Source of the DNA: G963708235 sp963708235
GTDB lineage: Bacteria; Actinomycetota; Acidimicrobiia; Spongiisociales; UBA5794
Length of the DNA stretch: 64,000 nt
NCBI GenBank assembly: GCA_963708235.1
Contig: OY970200.1
Span: 558,001-622,000 of the forward strand
Direction: 5' to 3'
Part shown: in pieces, positions 21,468 to 29,825 of the stretch
How positions within the stretch are numbered: position 1 is the first letter of the stretch
Layout of the letters: each line of letters begins with the position of its first letter
Notes under the pieces: model-generated
Seen by the model: only the letters and a program-made list of their open reading frames with translations
Database searches by the model: none
Told to the model about the DNA's origin: nothing
Made by a program: the position numbers and the translations under genes

Positions 21468-22052
21468 TCACCGGCGCTGGCGGTCCTCGTACCCTCCGGA
21501 GACGGCAGCCCAGATCGACACCGATGTGGGCTCACCGATGGAGCGATAGGTGATCGAATCGACCGGATCGGTGTCGAGGGAGTCTCCGGGTCCGAGCAGG
21601 TACGGCTCGCCGTCGATGGTGATCTCCAGCTCTCCCTCGGTCAGATAGACGAACACCTCGCTGCCGGGGGTGGGAACCGGACTGGTTCCACTCTCGCCCG
21701 GCCCGGCAGCCAGATACGCCACCCGGAGCAGCAGATCGGGGTGGGAGACCATCTGCCCACCGGAGCGGGGAGCCACCGGCAACCGCCCGGTGTGGACGGT
21801 GGACCGGGCAACGTCCTGGAGAACGTCGTGGAGCGACAGTTCGAGGACCGACACGATCCGGGCCAGGATCGGCAGCGAGGCGACCTTGTTGCCGATTTCG
21901 ATCGCCGAGAGATGCGAATCGGACATGTCCGCCAGCCGGGCGGTCTCGCCGAGGGTGAGCCCGAGCGCAACCCGCCGCTGGCGAAGACGGCGTCCCACCC
22001 GGGTCGGCAGGTCCGACTGGTCGGTCAGATCAGTGGGGGTGCGACCAGCCAC
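21468..22052 (-). CDS. XRE family transcriptional regulator with cupin domain
   Basis: A 194-residue protein. Residues 18-70 form an HTH_XRE domain (RVGRRLRQRRVALGLTLGET ... SDSHLSAIEIG), and residues about 110-190 a cupin barrel with PTPGSEVFVYLTEGELEI and LLGPGDSLD. Members of this group (PuuR-like) sense small ligands in the cupin and often repress catabolic genes. The GTG start at 22052 overlaps the end of the upstream XRE-cupin gene by 28 bases; a later start cannot be excluded. Ligand unknown. Confidence 0.82.
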   Translation of the reverse strand: MAGRTPTDLTDQSDLPTRVGRRLRQRRVALGLTLGETARLADMSDSHLSAIEIGNKVASLPILARIVSVLELSLHDVLQDVARSTVHTGRLPVAPRSGGQMVSHPDLLLRVAYLAAGPGESGTSPVPTPGSEVFVYLTEGELEITIDGEPYLLGPGDSLDTDPVDSITYRSIGEPTSVSIWAAVSGGYEDRQRR

Positions 22053-22600
22053 AACACCTCCGCCGGGTCTTCCGAGATCACCGAAGCCGACTGTTCCGGA
22101 TGTGAGGAGAAATGGAGATAGTCACCGGGACCCACCTCGCGGTCCTCGTCGTCGATCCGAAACCGCAGAGAACCGCTGAGCACCAGGGCGAACCGCTCGC
22201 CGAGCTGGGTATAGGGACCCCCCACCGAATCGTCCGGGGCGTACTTCGACACCAGTGCCGTCATCGCCCTGGTGGGCCCACGGGTGCTGAGGACGGTGTA
22301 CTCCTCTCGTGAGCTGGGGGCGATCCGAAGTCGATCCGGGTCGCCGGCGCGGGACACCCTGACACCGTCTGCGCCCTCCATTGGAAAGAACGCCGTCATG
22401 TCGGTGCCGAGGGCGGCGGCGATCGTGGTCAACGCCGCCAGTGAGGGCACCGCCTTGCCGGTTTCGATCTGGGAAAGGTATCCCGGAGTCAGCCCGGTGT
22501 CGGAGGCAAGATCCTCGAGGGTGCGCAACCGGGCGTGACGCAGCATCCGCAACCGCCGTCCCAGATTCTGGAGAATGACATCCACAGTCAGGTCGAGCAT
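22025..22600 (-). CDS. XRE family transcriptional regulator with cupin domain
   Basis: A 191-residue protein built like its downstream neighbour: HTH_XRE at residues 10-65 (LGRRLRMLRHARLRTLEDLA ... TPGYLSQIETG) and a C-terminal cupin with YTQLGERFALVLSGSLRFRI and VGPGDYLHFSSHPEQS. ATG at 22600 is chosen; longer in-frame starts would cover the divergent intergenic region. Two related but clearly different copies overlap in one transcript, suggesting an old duplication and perhaps heterodimers. The pair faces the M64 peptidase gene. Confidence 0.83.
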   Translation of the reverse strand: MLDLTVDVILQNLGRRLRMLRHARLRTLEDLASDTGLTPGYLSQIETGKAVPSLAALTTIAAALGTDMTAFFPMEGADGVRVSRAGDPDRLRIAPSSREEYTVLSTRGPTRAMTALVSKYAPDDSVGGPYTQLGERFALVLSGSLRFRIDDEDREVGPGDYLHFSSHPEQSASVISEDPAEVLWLVAPPLI

Positions 22601-22684
22601 ACCGGTTCCGTCGACCCTGTCCCCGGCACCACCCCCATCCGCCGCAGCGATGCACCCGTCGATCGGGACATCTCGCGGTTTCGG

Positions 22685-22713
22685 TTGAACTCCGCTATGC
22701 GTCAAGTTATGTT
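22685..22713 (+). promoter_or_regulatory. Promoter for the M64 peptidase gene
   Basis: TTGAAC (22685-22690) and TATGTT (22708-22713) are 17 bases apart, giving a start near 22720 and a leader of about 175 bases. It lies in the 295-base region between the divergent XRE-cupin pair and the peptidase gene, a likely target of these regulators. No clear operator palindrome was found. Confidence 0.5.
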
Positions 22714-22895
22714 GCTGGCATGGGAGAGAGAGGTCGTTCGTCGTGGTCGTCGACGCGACTGTCGGGGGGAACCTCTACGGTCGTCGGCGTATCCGTGGCG
22801 TGCGGATTGGGCCCCGGCCGGGCGCCGTCTTGCGGCGCCCGGCCCGAGGGACGATCGGTCCCTGAGTATCCAACGACCCTGGAGGAGGTCCACCC

Positions 22896-25355
22896 GTGTC
22901 CGAAACGCACACAATGAGACGAGGGCTGACAACGATCGTCGGCATCATGGCGCTGCTGGCGGCTCTGCTCTACGCCCCGTTGCCGGTGGCGGTCGCCCAG
23001 CCCCCGGTGGGGAGCGCCACCGTCACGCCGCTGCAGGTCACCGGCCCTCCGGGTGAGCGACTCAACCTGGTCATCATGGGCGACGGTTACACCGCCGCCG
23101 AGGAGGACAAGTTCTTCGAGGATGTCGACCGCAACCTCAACGTGCAGTGGAGCGTCGAGCCGTTCCGCAGCTACCGCAACTACTTCAACGTGTATGCGAT
23201 GTTCATCGTCTCCGGCGAGTCCGGCATCCGCTGTGACCCCGATGAGGCCGGTGGCCCGAAGAACGCCAAGAACACCCCGCTGCGGCTCTGGTACGACGTG
23301 GGTTGTTCCGACCCGCTGGCCCGCGGCATCACCTACGGTCCCGCACCGCTGGGAAGCCCCGCCGGGACCCCGAACGGCAACACGCAGCGCAACTCGTACC
23401 TGAACACCTACATGGGGCCGATCTTCGGTGTGGCCACCGGAGTGCAGAACCTGCAGAACGTGCAGACGCTGGCGATCGCCAACACCTTCACCTACGGCGG
23501 CATCGGCGGCGTCCACGCCACCACGTCGGGTGGAAGCCCGCAGGGTCCGCTGGTGTCGCTCCACGAGTTGGGGCACTCGCTGGGGAACCTGCAGGACGAG
23601 TATCCCTATTCGAGCCGTCCCACCCCCGGTGGGGCCCACCCGAGCACCGAACCCTCGTCGATCCACCACAGCCGCCTCACCGGCGACGAGATGGTGGCCC
23701 AGGGTGCGAAGTGGTGGCGCTGGCTGGGCGAGGAGAGCGAATCTGGCGGCATCATCGGCGCCCGGGGCGTCGAAGGCGCCGAGTACGAGAGCGGTCTCTA
23801 CCGGTCGAGCAACATCTGGCGGCCCAGCGAGCATTCGATGATGCGCTGGATCGGCTTCTACTTCGACCAGATCGGCCGCGAGCACATGGTGGGTCGCATC
23901 ACCGGACGCCGCAATGCCAATGCCATGCAGCTCAACCACCTTCCGACCGGCGAGGTCGGGTCCAGCGACGTGGTGTGGGTGGAGACCATGCACCCCAAGT
24001 TCCACGAGCTGGATGTGACCTGGCGGATCAACGGCAACGTCGTTCCCGGGACCAACAACACCCGCAACCTCGAGTTGGGGAACCAGACCGTCGCCGCCGG
24101 CGATGTGGTTCAGGTCGAGGTCCGTGACAGCATCGACTGGGTGCGCGATCCCGGTCTCGCCAACGGGCCCCGGATGGTGCAGACACGGCAGTGGACGGTC
24201 GGCACGCCGATCGCCCCCAGCTCTCCCGCACCTGAGTTCACCGCATCGACGCCGACCAACCTCGGGGTGGCCGCCGACGAGGTCGTCTACGTCGAGACCA
24301 CCCATCCGAGCGATCGGGTCCACACGGTGACCTGGCGGATCGACGGCGAAGTGGTGCCCGGTACCAACAACTCCCGCAACCTGAATCTGGGTGAGCTGGG
24401 TCTGGGCTCGGACAACTACACGGTGTCGGCCACCGTCACCGATCCGGCGAACCCGGCGGCTCCGGGGCAGACCCTGGAGTGGAACGCCGACCGGGTCTAC
24501 CCGGAGGCACCGGCGGAGCTGTCCGACCCGGCGACCACCGTCGCCGGTCAGCCGGACCACGGCATCTACTTCGGCGAGTTCGACATGTGGCTCGATCCCA
24601 ACGACGACCAGCCCGGCTTCGTGGTCGGCGAGTTCCGGCTCAACGGCGACGGTTGGTTCAACTACTTCGGGTTCCCCGAGGCGCCGTTCGGCTCGCCGTT
24701 CACCTTCTCCCATTCCGGGAAGAACGTGAAGGCGCTGACCTACGGCAACCTTGGCTCCGGAGGGCTCTCGAAGGCCACCTTCGAGCAGTCCTACCCGGAC
24801 TTCGAGCCCGGCTACGGCACCCATACCGTCGAGCACCGCGCCATCGACGTGGTGGGCAACATCGGTGACGCCGGCGAGTTCACGGCCACCGTGCTCCCCG
24901 GCGGTTCCCCGGAGTGCACCACCACCGTCACCGGTCGCCAGTCGCGCGGGGTCAACGCCGCAAGCGGTGTCACCTGTGTCGTCGACGCCGATGTCGCCGG
25001 TGGGCTGTCCGTGGCGCCGGGTGCATCGATCGTCGTCATCGACAGCACCATCAGGGGCCAGGTCGATCTCTCCGGTGCCTCACTGGTCCATGTGTTGGGT
25101 TCGACCTTCAAGGGTCGCGCTGCCGTCTCGGGCACCACCAGCGACGTCACCATCGCCGGCTCGGAGTTCAACGGCGGTCTGACGCTCACCGACAACACCC
25201 TGTCGGGGAGCACCGCAGCCGAATACGGCGTCGCCCTTGTCGGGAACAACCTGCGTGGGTCGGTGGCGTGCTCGGGGAACACCCCCGGGGTCACCAACTT
25301 CGGCGCCCCGAACCGCACCAGCGGCCCGATGACCGGTCAGTGCGCCGATCTGTGA
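22896..25355 (+). CDS. Secreted M64 family metallopeptidase (IgA-peptidase M64 domain)
   Basis: An 819-residue exported protein. A signal peptide (hydrophobic at about residues 12-34, ending VAVAQ) is followed by the M64 domain, opening NLVIMGDGYTAAEEDKFFED. The zinc site is HELGHSLGNLQDEY, with His223, Glu224, His227 and Asp234. Two Ig-like segments follow, each with VTWRI(N/D)G(N/E)VVPGTNN, then a C-terminal low-complexity beta-helix-like domain (about residues 665-815). GTG at 22896 is seven bases after GGAGGAGG; an in-frame ATG at 22914 is possible. Family members include an IgA-cleaving enzyme, but the natural substrate here is unknown. Confidence 0.85.
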   Translation: MSETHTMRRGLTTIVGIMALLAALLYAPLPVAVAQPPVGSATVTPLQVTGPPGERLNLVIMGDGYTAAEEDKFFEDVDRNLNVQWSVEPFRSYRNYFNVYAMFIVSGESGIRCDPDEAGGPKNAKNTPLRLWYDVGCSDPLARGITYGPAPLGSPAGTPNGNTQRNSYLNTYMGPIFGVATGVQNLQNVQTLAIANTFTYGGIGGVHATTSGGSPQGPLVSLHELGHSLGNLQDEYPYSSRPTPGGAHPSTEPSSIHHSRLTGDEMVAQGAKWWRWLGEESESGGIIGARGVEGAEYESGLYRSSNIWRPSEHSMMRWIGFYFDQIGREHMVGRITGRRNANAMQLNHLPTGEVGSSDVVWVETMHPKFHELDVTWRINGNVVPGTNNTRNLELGNQTVAAGDVVQVEVRDSIDWVRDPGLANGPRMVQTRQWTVGTPIAPSSPAPEFTASTPTNLGVAADEVVYVETTHPSDRVHTVTWRIDGEVVPGTNNSRNLNLGELGLGSDNYTVSATVTDPANPAAPGQTLEWNADRVYPEAPAELSDPATTVAGQPDHGIYFGEFDMWLDPNDDQPGFVVGEFRLNGDGWFNYFGFPEAPFGSPFTFSHSGKNVKALTYGNLGSGGLSKATFEQSYPDFEPGYGTHTVEHRAIDVVGNIGDAGEFTATVLPGGSPECTTTVTGRQSRGVNAASGVTCVVDADVAGGLSVAPGASIVVIDSTIRGQVDLSGASLVHVLGSTFKGRAAVSGTTSDVTIAGSEFNGGLTLTDNTLSGSTAAEYGVALVGNNLRGSVACSGNTPGVTNFGAPNRTSGPMTGQCADL

Positions 25356-25391
25356 TCGATAGCTGAACACAGAACGAGACGTCGGTTGTGC

Positions 25392-25427
25392 GGCGGTGGC
25401 CACAGAGCGTGAGCTGTGGCCACCGCC
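25392..25427 (+). terminator. Hairpin terminator after the M64 peptidase gene
   Basis: GGCGGTGGCCACAG (25392-25405) pairs perfectly with CTGTGGCCACCGCC (25414-25427) over 14 bp, with an eight-base loop and TTCCCC after it. It begins 36 bases past the stop. Confidence 0.75.
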
Positions 25428-25537
25428 TTCCCCTCGGTGACGAACCTTCCGTCTTCGGCGGTGGATGCGCCGCAACGGCCTGACAGTCCCCGGATGGGAC
25501 TACGGTTGAGGGTGAGCCCACACCGGAAGGAGGCGAC

Positions 25538-25624
25538 ATGAAGAAGCTCCTGGTACTGCTTGCCATGCTCGGGATCATCGTCGCCGTCGGCATGAAGACC
25601 GGCGCCATCAAGACCAACGACTGA
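25538..25624 (+). CDS. 28-residue membrane peptide
   Basis: ATG at 25538 follows a strong ribosome site (GGAAGGAGG) at ideal spacing. The peptide begins MKKLLVLLAMLGIIVAVGM and ends with a short polar tail KTGAIKTND, so it has a single membrane helix. An unusually good ribosome site for so short a frame, together with its own space between two terminator-like elements, supports real translation. No function can be assigned. A promoter-like CTGACA near 25479 with TACGGT near 25500 may serve it. Confidence 0.6.
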   Translation: MKKLLVLLAMLGIIVAVGMKTGAIKTND

Positions 25625-25744
25625 TCTGAGGTCCTTCGGGACCGCGTGACGAGGTGCGGTGACCCAGATGTGGTCGCCGCACCTCTCTGCGATGGGGATC
25701 CCGATCCGGTCGTGGTGGGCGGCGCCCCGTCGCCAGCCGTCACA

Positions 25745-25774
25745 TTGCCAGTGTCGCCCCACCGCAGGTATACT
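25745..25774 (+). promoter_or_regulatory. Promoter of the rpsL-rpsG-fusA operon
   Basis: TTGCCA (25745-25750) and TATACT (25769-25774), 18 bases apart, form one of the best promoters in the window. The start near 25781 leaves a leader of about 190 bases before rpsL. Nothing else in 25625-25971 is supported, apart from a small GGTCC-TTCG-GGACC hairpin near 25630-25645. Confidence 0.7.
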
Positions 25775-25971
25775 CCTGGGGAGATCTTCCCGATCGAGTA
25801 CCCGCATACCCTGAGGCTGGCGGCATTGCCACCGGCTGTTGTAGCGGAGCGACTCACCCGGGTCGGCGATCGTCCACAGCTTCGGCTGTCGACGAGCGCC
25901 GATTTTCGTGTGTATAGAGAGACCCGCCCGACGTTCTTGGGCTGGGTACGTCGAACAAAGAGAGAAGGCCC

Positions 25972-26343
25972 GTGCCTACCGTTCAGCAGCTCGTCCGCAA
26001 GGGACGCTCGCCCAAGCCCAAGAAGAGTAAGACGCTCGGTCTTGCCGGCTCGCCGCAGCGGCGCGGCGTCTGCACTCGCGTCTACACCGTCACCCCGAAG
26101 AAGCCGAACTCGGCGCTCCGCAAGGTCGCCCGTGTGCGACTGAGCTCGAACGTCGAAGTCACCGCCTACATCCCCGGCGAGGGCCACAACCTCCAGGAGC
26201 ACTCCATCGTGCTGGTTCGTGGAGGTCGTGTGAAGGACCTTCCCGGTGTTCGCTACAAGGTCATCCGCGGCGCACTCGACGCCGCCGGAGTCAGTGGCCG
26301 CAAGCAGTCCCGTTCGCGCTACGGCACCAAGAAGGAGCGCTAA
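25972..26343 (+). CDS. rpsL: 30S ribosomal protein S12
   Basis: A 123-residue protein of normal length. It carries the decoding-site loop TPKKPNSALRKVARVRL with the lysine whose change gives streptomycin resistance, and PGVRYK with the second resistance lysine region (VKDLPGVRYK); both are wild type. The GTG start at 25972 gives the family N-terminus PTVQQLVRKGR. The frame is intact, unlike many other ribosomal genes here. Confidence 0.97.
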   Translation: MPTVQQLVRKGRSPKPKKSKTLGLAGSPQRRGVCTRVYTVTPKKPNSALRKVARVRLSSNVEVTAYIPGEGHNLQEHSIVLVRGGRVKDLPGVRYKVIRGALDAAGVSGRKQSRSRYGTKKER

Positions 26344-26347
26344 CCCG

Positions 26348-26815
26348 ATGCGTCGTGCCCCCGCTGAAGTCCGCAAACTCGAGCCCGATCCGATCTACCG
26401 CAGCGTGCTGGTGACCCAGGTCATCAACAAGGTGCTGTGGAAGGGCAAGAAGGGCGCCTCGCGCCGCATCGTCTACGGCGCCCTCGACATCGTCGACAAG
26501 CGCACCGGCGGCGATCCGTTGGCCACGCTGAAGAAGGCGATCGACAACATCCGCCCCACCCTCGAGGTCCGCTCCCGCCGTGTCGGTGGGTCGTCCTATC
26601 AGGTGCCGGTCGAGGTGCGCCCTCGCCGTGCCCAGACGCTGGCCGTTCGCTGGCTGGTGGAGTTCGCCAGGAAGCGCAAAGAGAACACGATGGCCGAGCG
26701 CCTCGCCAACGAGATCCTCGACGCCGCCAACCGCGGCGGCGCCGCCGTCAAGCGTCGTGAAGATGTCCACAAGATGGCGGAGTCCAACAAGGCCTTCGCC
26801 CACTACCGCTGGTAG
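26348..26815 (+). CDS. rpsG: 30S ribosomal protein S7
   Basis: A 155-residue protein of normal length with the rRNA-binding N-terminus (MRRAPAEVRKLEPDPIYRSV), the beta hairpin VGGSSYQVPVEVRPRR, and the C-terminal REDVHKMAESNKAFAHYRW. S7 organises the 3' major domain of 16S rRNA. It follows rpsL by four bases and precedes fusA by 15. Confidence 0.97.
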   Translation: MRRAPAEVRKLEPDPIYRSVLVTQVINKVLWKGKKGASRRIVYGALDIVDKRTGGDPLATLKKAIDNIRPTLEVRSRRVGGSSYQVPVEVRPRRAQTLAVRWLVEFARKRKENTMAERLANEILDAANRGGAAVKRREDVHKMAESNKAFAHYRW

Positions 26816-26830
26816 GGAAGAAGAAACCGC

Positions 26831-28915
26831 ATGGCACGCACTATCAAGCTCGACATGATCCGCAACATCGGGATCATGGCCCACATCGATGCGGGCAAGA
26901 CGACCACAACCGAGCGGATCCTGTACTACACGGGCCGCACCTACAAGATGGGTGAGGTTCATGAGGGCGCTGCCGTCATGGACTGGATGGAACAGGAGCA
27001 GGAGCGGGGGATCACCATCACCTCCGCCGCCACCACGGCTCAGTGGCTCGACCACACCATCAACATCATCGACACCCCGGGCCACGTCGACTTCACGGTC
27101 GAGGTCGAGCGTTCGCTGCGTGTTCTCGATGGCGCCGTCGCCGTGTTCGACGCCGTATCCGGTGTCGAACCGCAGTCCGAGACGGTGTGGCGCCAGGCCG
27201 ACAAGTACGGCGTCCCCCGGATCTGCTTCATCAACAAGATGGACCGCGTCGGCGCCGACTTCCTCGCTGCGGTCCGCTCGATCGTGGAACGACTCGGTGG
27301 GAACCCGGTCGCCATCCAGATCCCGATGGGCGCCGAGGCCGACTTCCACGGAATGATCGACCTGGTCGAGATGAAGGCCATCGTCTGGCACGACGACGAG
27401 GGCAAGGAACGGGAAGTCATCGACATCCCCGAGGCCTTCGCCGCCGAGGCCGCCGAATGGCGCGGCAAGATGCTCGATGTCGTCGCCTCCGAGGACGAGG
27501 AGCTTCTCGAGAAGTACCTCATGGAGGAGGATCTCACCGCCGACGAGATCCGCAAGGTGATCCGCAAGGGCACCATCGACCGATCGTTCGTCCCCGTCCT
27601 GTGTGGCTCGGCGTTCAAGAACAAGGGCGTACAGCCCCTGCTCGACGCCGTCGTCCACTATCTGCCGAGCCCGGTCGACCTGCCTCCGATGCAGGGATTC
27701 CGGCCCGGTCAGGAGGCGGTGCTGGTCGAGCGGTCCTCGAACGACGACGAGCCGTTCAGCGCCCTCGCCTTCAAGATCATGAGCGACCCGTATGTCGGCA
27801 AGCTCACCTACCTGCGCGTCTACTCCGGTGTCGCCTCCAAGGGTGATGCCGCGGTGAACACCACCAACGGCAAGCGGGAGCGTTTCGGCCGTCTGCTGCG
27901 GATGCACGCCGCCAAGCAGGAGGACATCGACGAGATGCGCACCGGTGACATCATCGCCGCCGTCGGGATGAAGAACACCAAGACCGGTGACACCCTCAGC
28001 GACGCCAACTCACCGATCCAGCTCGAATCGATGACGTTCCCCGAGCCGGTGATCGCCGTCGCCATCGAGCCCCGGACCAAGTCCGACCAGGACAAGCTCG
28101 GTGATGCGCTGGGTCGTCTCTCCGAAGAGGACCCGACGTTCCGGGTCCACTCCGACGAGGAGACCGGTCAGACCATCATCGAGGGGATGGGCGAGCTCCA
28201 CCTCGAGGTGATCGTCGATCGGCTGCTGCGTGAGTTCAAGGTCGAGGCCAACGTCGGCCGGCCCCAGGTGGCCTATCGCGAGACCATCAAGCGGGTGGTC
28301 ACCGGGATCGACGGAAAGCTCAAGCGGCAGACCGGTGGTTCGGGTATGTACGGCCACGTCGTCATCAATCTGGAACCGCTCCCGCCGGGCAGCGGGTTCG
28401 AGTTCGAGGACAAGGTCAAGGGTGGCAACGTCCCCCGCGAGTACATCCCCGCAGCCGAGAAGGGCATGCGCGAGGCGCTCGCCGGTGGGATCCTCGCCGG
28501 GTATCCCCTGGTCGATCTCAAGGCGACCCTGGTGGATGGGTCCAGCCACAACGTCGACTCCAACAAGATGGCCTTCCGCATCGCCGGATCGATGGCGCTC
28601 CAGGAGGCGGCACGGGTCGCCGGGGTCAAGCTGCTCGAGCCGATGATGGAGGTCGAGGTGACCACACCCGAGGACTACATGGGTGATGTCATCGGCGACC
28701 TGTCGGCCCGTCGCGGCAAGATCGAGTCGATGGACAGCCGTGGCAACGCCCGCGTGGTCAAGGCGCTGGTTCCGCTCGCAGAGATGTTCGGCTACGCCAC
28801 CGATGTGCGTTCCCGCACCCAGGGCCGGGCCGTCTACTCGATGCAGTTCCACTCGTACCAGGAAGTCCCGACCCAGACCGCCGAAGAGATCATCGCCAAG
28901 TCACGCGGCGAGTAG
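26831..28915 (+). CDS. fusA: Elongation factor G
   Basis: A 694-residue translation GTPase of normal length, with no frame error. The G domain has AHIDAGKTTT (P loop), the switch I segment RGITITSAATT, DTPGHVD (G3) and NKMDRVGADF (G4). Domains II to V follow, including GMGELHLEV in domain III and the C-terminal RSRTQGRAVYSMQFHSY. It drives translocation of tRNA and mRNA. Normally tuf follows fusA directly; here the operon ends at a terminator and no tuf is present in the window. Confidence 0.98.
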   Translation: MARTIKLDMIRNIGIMAHIDAGKTTTTERILYYTGRTYKMGEVHEGAAVMDWMEQEQERGITITSAATTAQWLDHTINIIDTPGHVDFTVEVERSLRVLDGAVAVFDAVSGVEPQSETVWRQADKYGVPRICFINKMDRVGADFLAAVRSIVERLGGNPVAIQIPMGAEADFHGMIDLVEMKAIVWHDDEGKEREVIDIPEAFAAEAAEWRGKMLDVVASEDEELLEKYLMEEDLTADEIRKVIRKGTIDRSFVPVLCGSAFKNKGVQPLLDAVVHYLPSPVDLPPMQGFRPGQEAVLVERSSNDDEPFSALAFKIMSDPYVGKLTYLRVYSGVASKGDAAVNTTNGKRERFGRLLRMHAAKQEDIDEMRTGDIIAAVGMKNTKTGDTLSDANSPIQLESMTFPEPVIAVAIEPRTKSDQDKLGDALGRLSEEDPTFRVHSDEETGQTIIEGMGELHLEVIVDRLLREFKVEANVGRPQVAYRETIKRVVTGIDGKLKRQTGGSGMYGHVVINLEPLPPGSGFEFEDKVKGGNVPREYIPAAEKGMREALAGGILAGYPLVDLKATLVDGSSHNVDSNKMAFRIAGSMALQEAARVAGVKLLEPMMEVEVTTPEDYMGDVIGDLSARRGKIESMDSRGNARVVKALVPLAEMFGYATDVRSRTQGRAVYSMQFHSYQEVPTQTAEEIIAKSRGE

Positions 28916-28940
28916 ACCTCACCGTCACCCAATGCGAACA

Positions 28941-28975
28941 CGATGCCCCCGGGTTCCCCCCACCCGGGGGCATCG
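28941..28975 (+). terminator. Terminator after fusA
   Basis: CGATGCCCCCGGGT (28941-28954) pairs perfectly with ACCCGGGGGCATCG (28962-28975); the loop is TCCCCCC. It lies between the convergent fusA and universal stress protein genes and could work in both directions. No T-run follows. Confidence 0.75.
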
Positions 28976-29009
28976 CCGCGTCCCGGGCCGGTTGGTCGGG
29001 GCGGCCCTG

Positions 29010-29825
29010 TCAGTCGGGATGAGGCTCGGCGGCGACCATGACCGAGCAGGGTGCGGTGCGGGTGATGGTGGCCGCCGTCGAGCCGAGCGTGCGTGGCCGG
29101 ATCCCGGTGTGGCCACGGGTGCCCAACACCACGAGATCGGGGTGGAGGTCGTCGATGGCGGCATGGAGCGCCTTCGTGGGATGACCGTGGGGTTGGAGGA
29201 AGGTGGCGGTCCCGATCCCGCCGGTGGCGAGATCTTCCGAGGCGACGGCGAGGGCGGCGGCCACATCGGCCCGGTCGTCGTCGACCACGATGACGGTCAC
29301 CTCGGTACCGGTCGCCCATGGGAGCCTGGCGAACGCCGTCGTCGCCAGACGGGCGTGGATCGATCCGTCGTGGGCGACGAGGACACGTCCGGTGGCCGTG
29401 GTGGTCCGCGCCACCACGAGCGGCGAGGGGGGCTGCTGGACCAGCCATTCGGCGGTGCTGCCGAGATGGAGTGCCTTGAGGATCCCAGGTCCGCGCCGGC
29501 CGATGGCCAGCAGGTCGACGGGGTGGGAGAGGGCGAGCCGTGGGTCGAGCCGGCAGGTGAGATGGCGGACCTGGGCAAACCCCGTCCCGGGCGCCGCGAT
29601 GCGTGGTTGCGGAGGGTCCCATGGGTGGAGGCCGGCCTCCTCCTTGCTCGGCAGCGGGCCGATCGAGCCATCGGCGGTGATGATGTCCAGCGTCCAGCGG
29701 AGCGGTGCGGCGGCCGGGGGATGTGCCGAATCGGTGTCCCACCGGTGAGCCTGGATCCATTGCCAGCACGTGTCGGCCGCCTCGGAGCCGTCGTCGCCGA
29801 ACCCGAGCGTTGCGATGTTGGTCAC
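29010..29825 (-). CDS. Universal stress protein with two UspA domains
   Basis: A 271-residue protein with two Usp folds. Each has the nucleotide-binding loop of the G-x2-G-x9-G-S type: AIGRRGPGILKALHLGS in the first (about residues 106-122) and VLGTRGHTGIRPRTLGS in the second (about residues 234-250). Tandem Usp proteins bind ATP and appear in stress, low oxygen or slow growth; the first domain lacks a normal beginning strand. The start codon overlaps the terC stop by four bases (ATGA), so it is the second gene of the terC transcript. It occupies the place where tuf would be expected. Confidence 0.85.
   Translation of the reverse strand: MTNIATLGFGDDGSEAADTCWQWIQAHRWDTDSAHPPAAAPLRWTLDIITADGSIGPLPSKEEAGLHPWDPPQPRIAAPGTGFAQVRHLTCRLDPRLALSHPVDLLAIGRRGPGILKALHLGSTAEWLVQQPPSPLVVARTTTATGRVLVAHDGSIHARLATTAFARLPWATGTEVTVIVVDDDRADVAAALAVASEDLATGGIGTATFLQPHGHPTKALHAAIDDLHPDLVVLGTRGHTGIRPRTLGSTAATITRTAPCSVMVAAEPHPD

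Noticed and set aside
12820..25624. Prophage or integrative element
   Set aside because: No integrase, transposase, phage structural gene or flanking direct repeat was seen; the genes are ordinary accessory genes.
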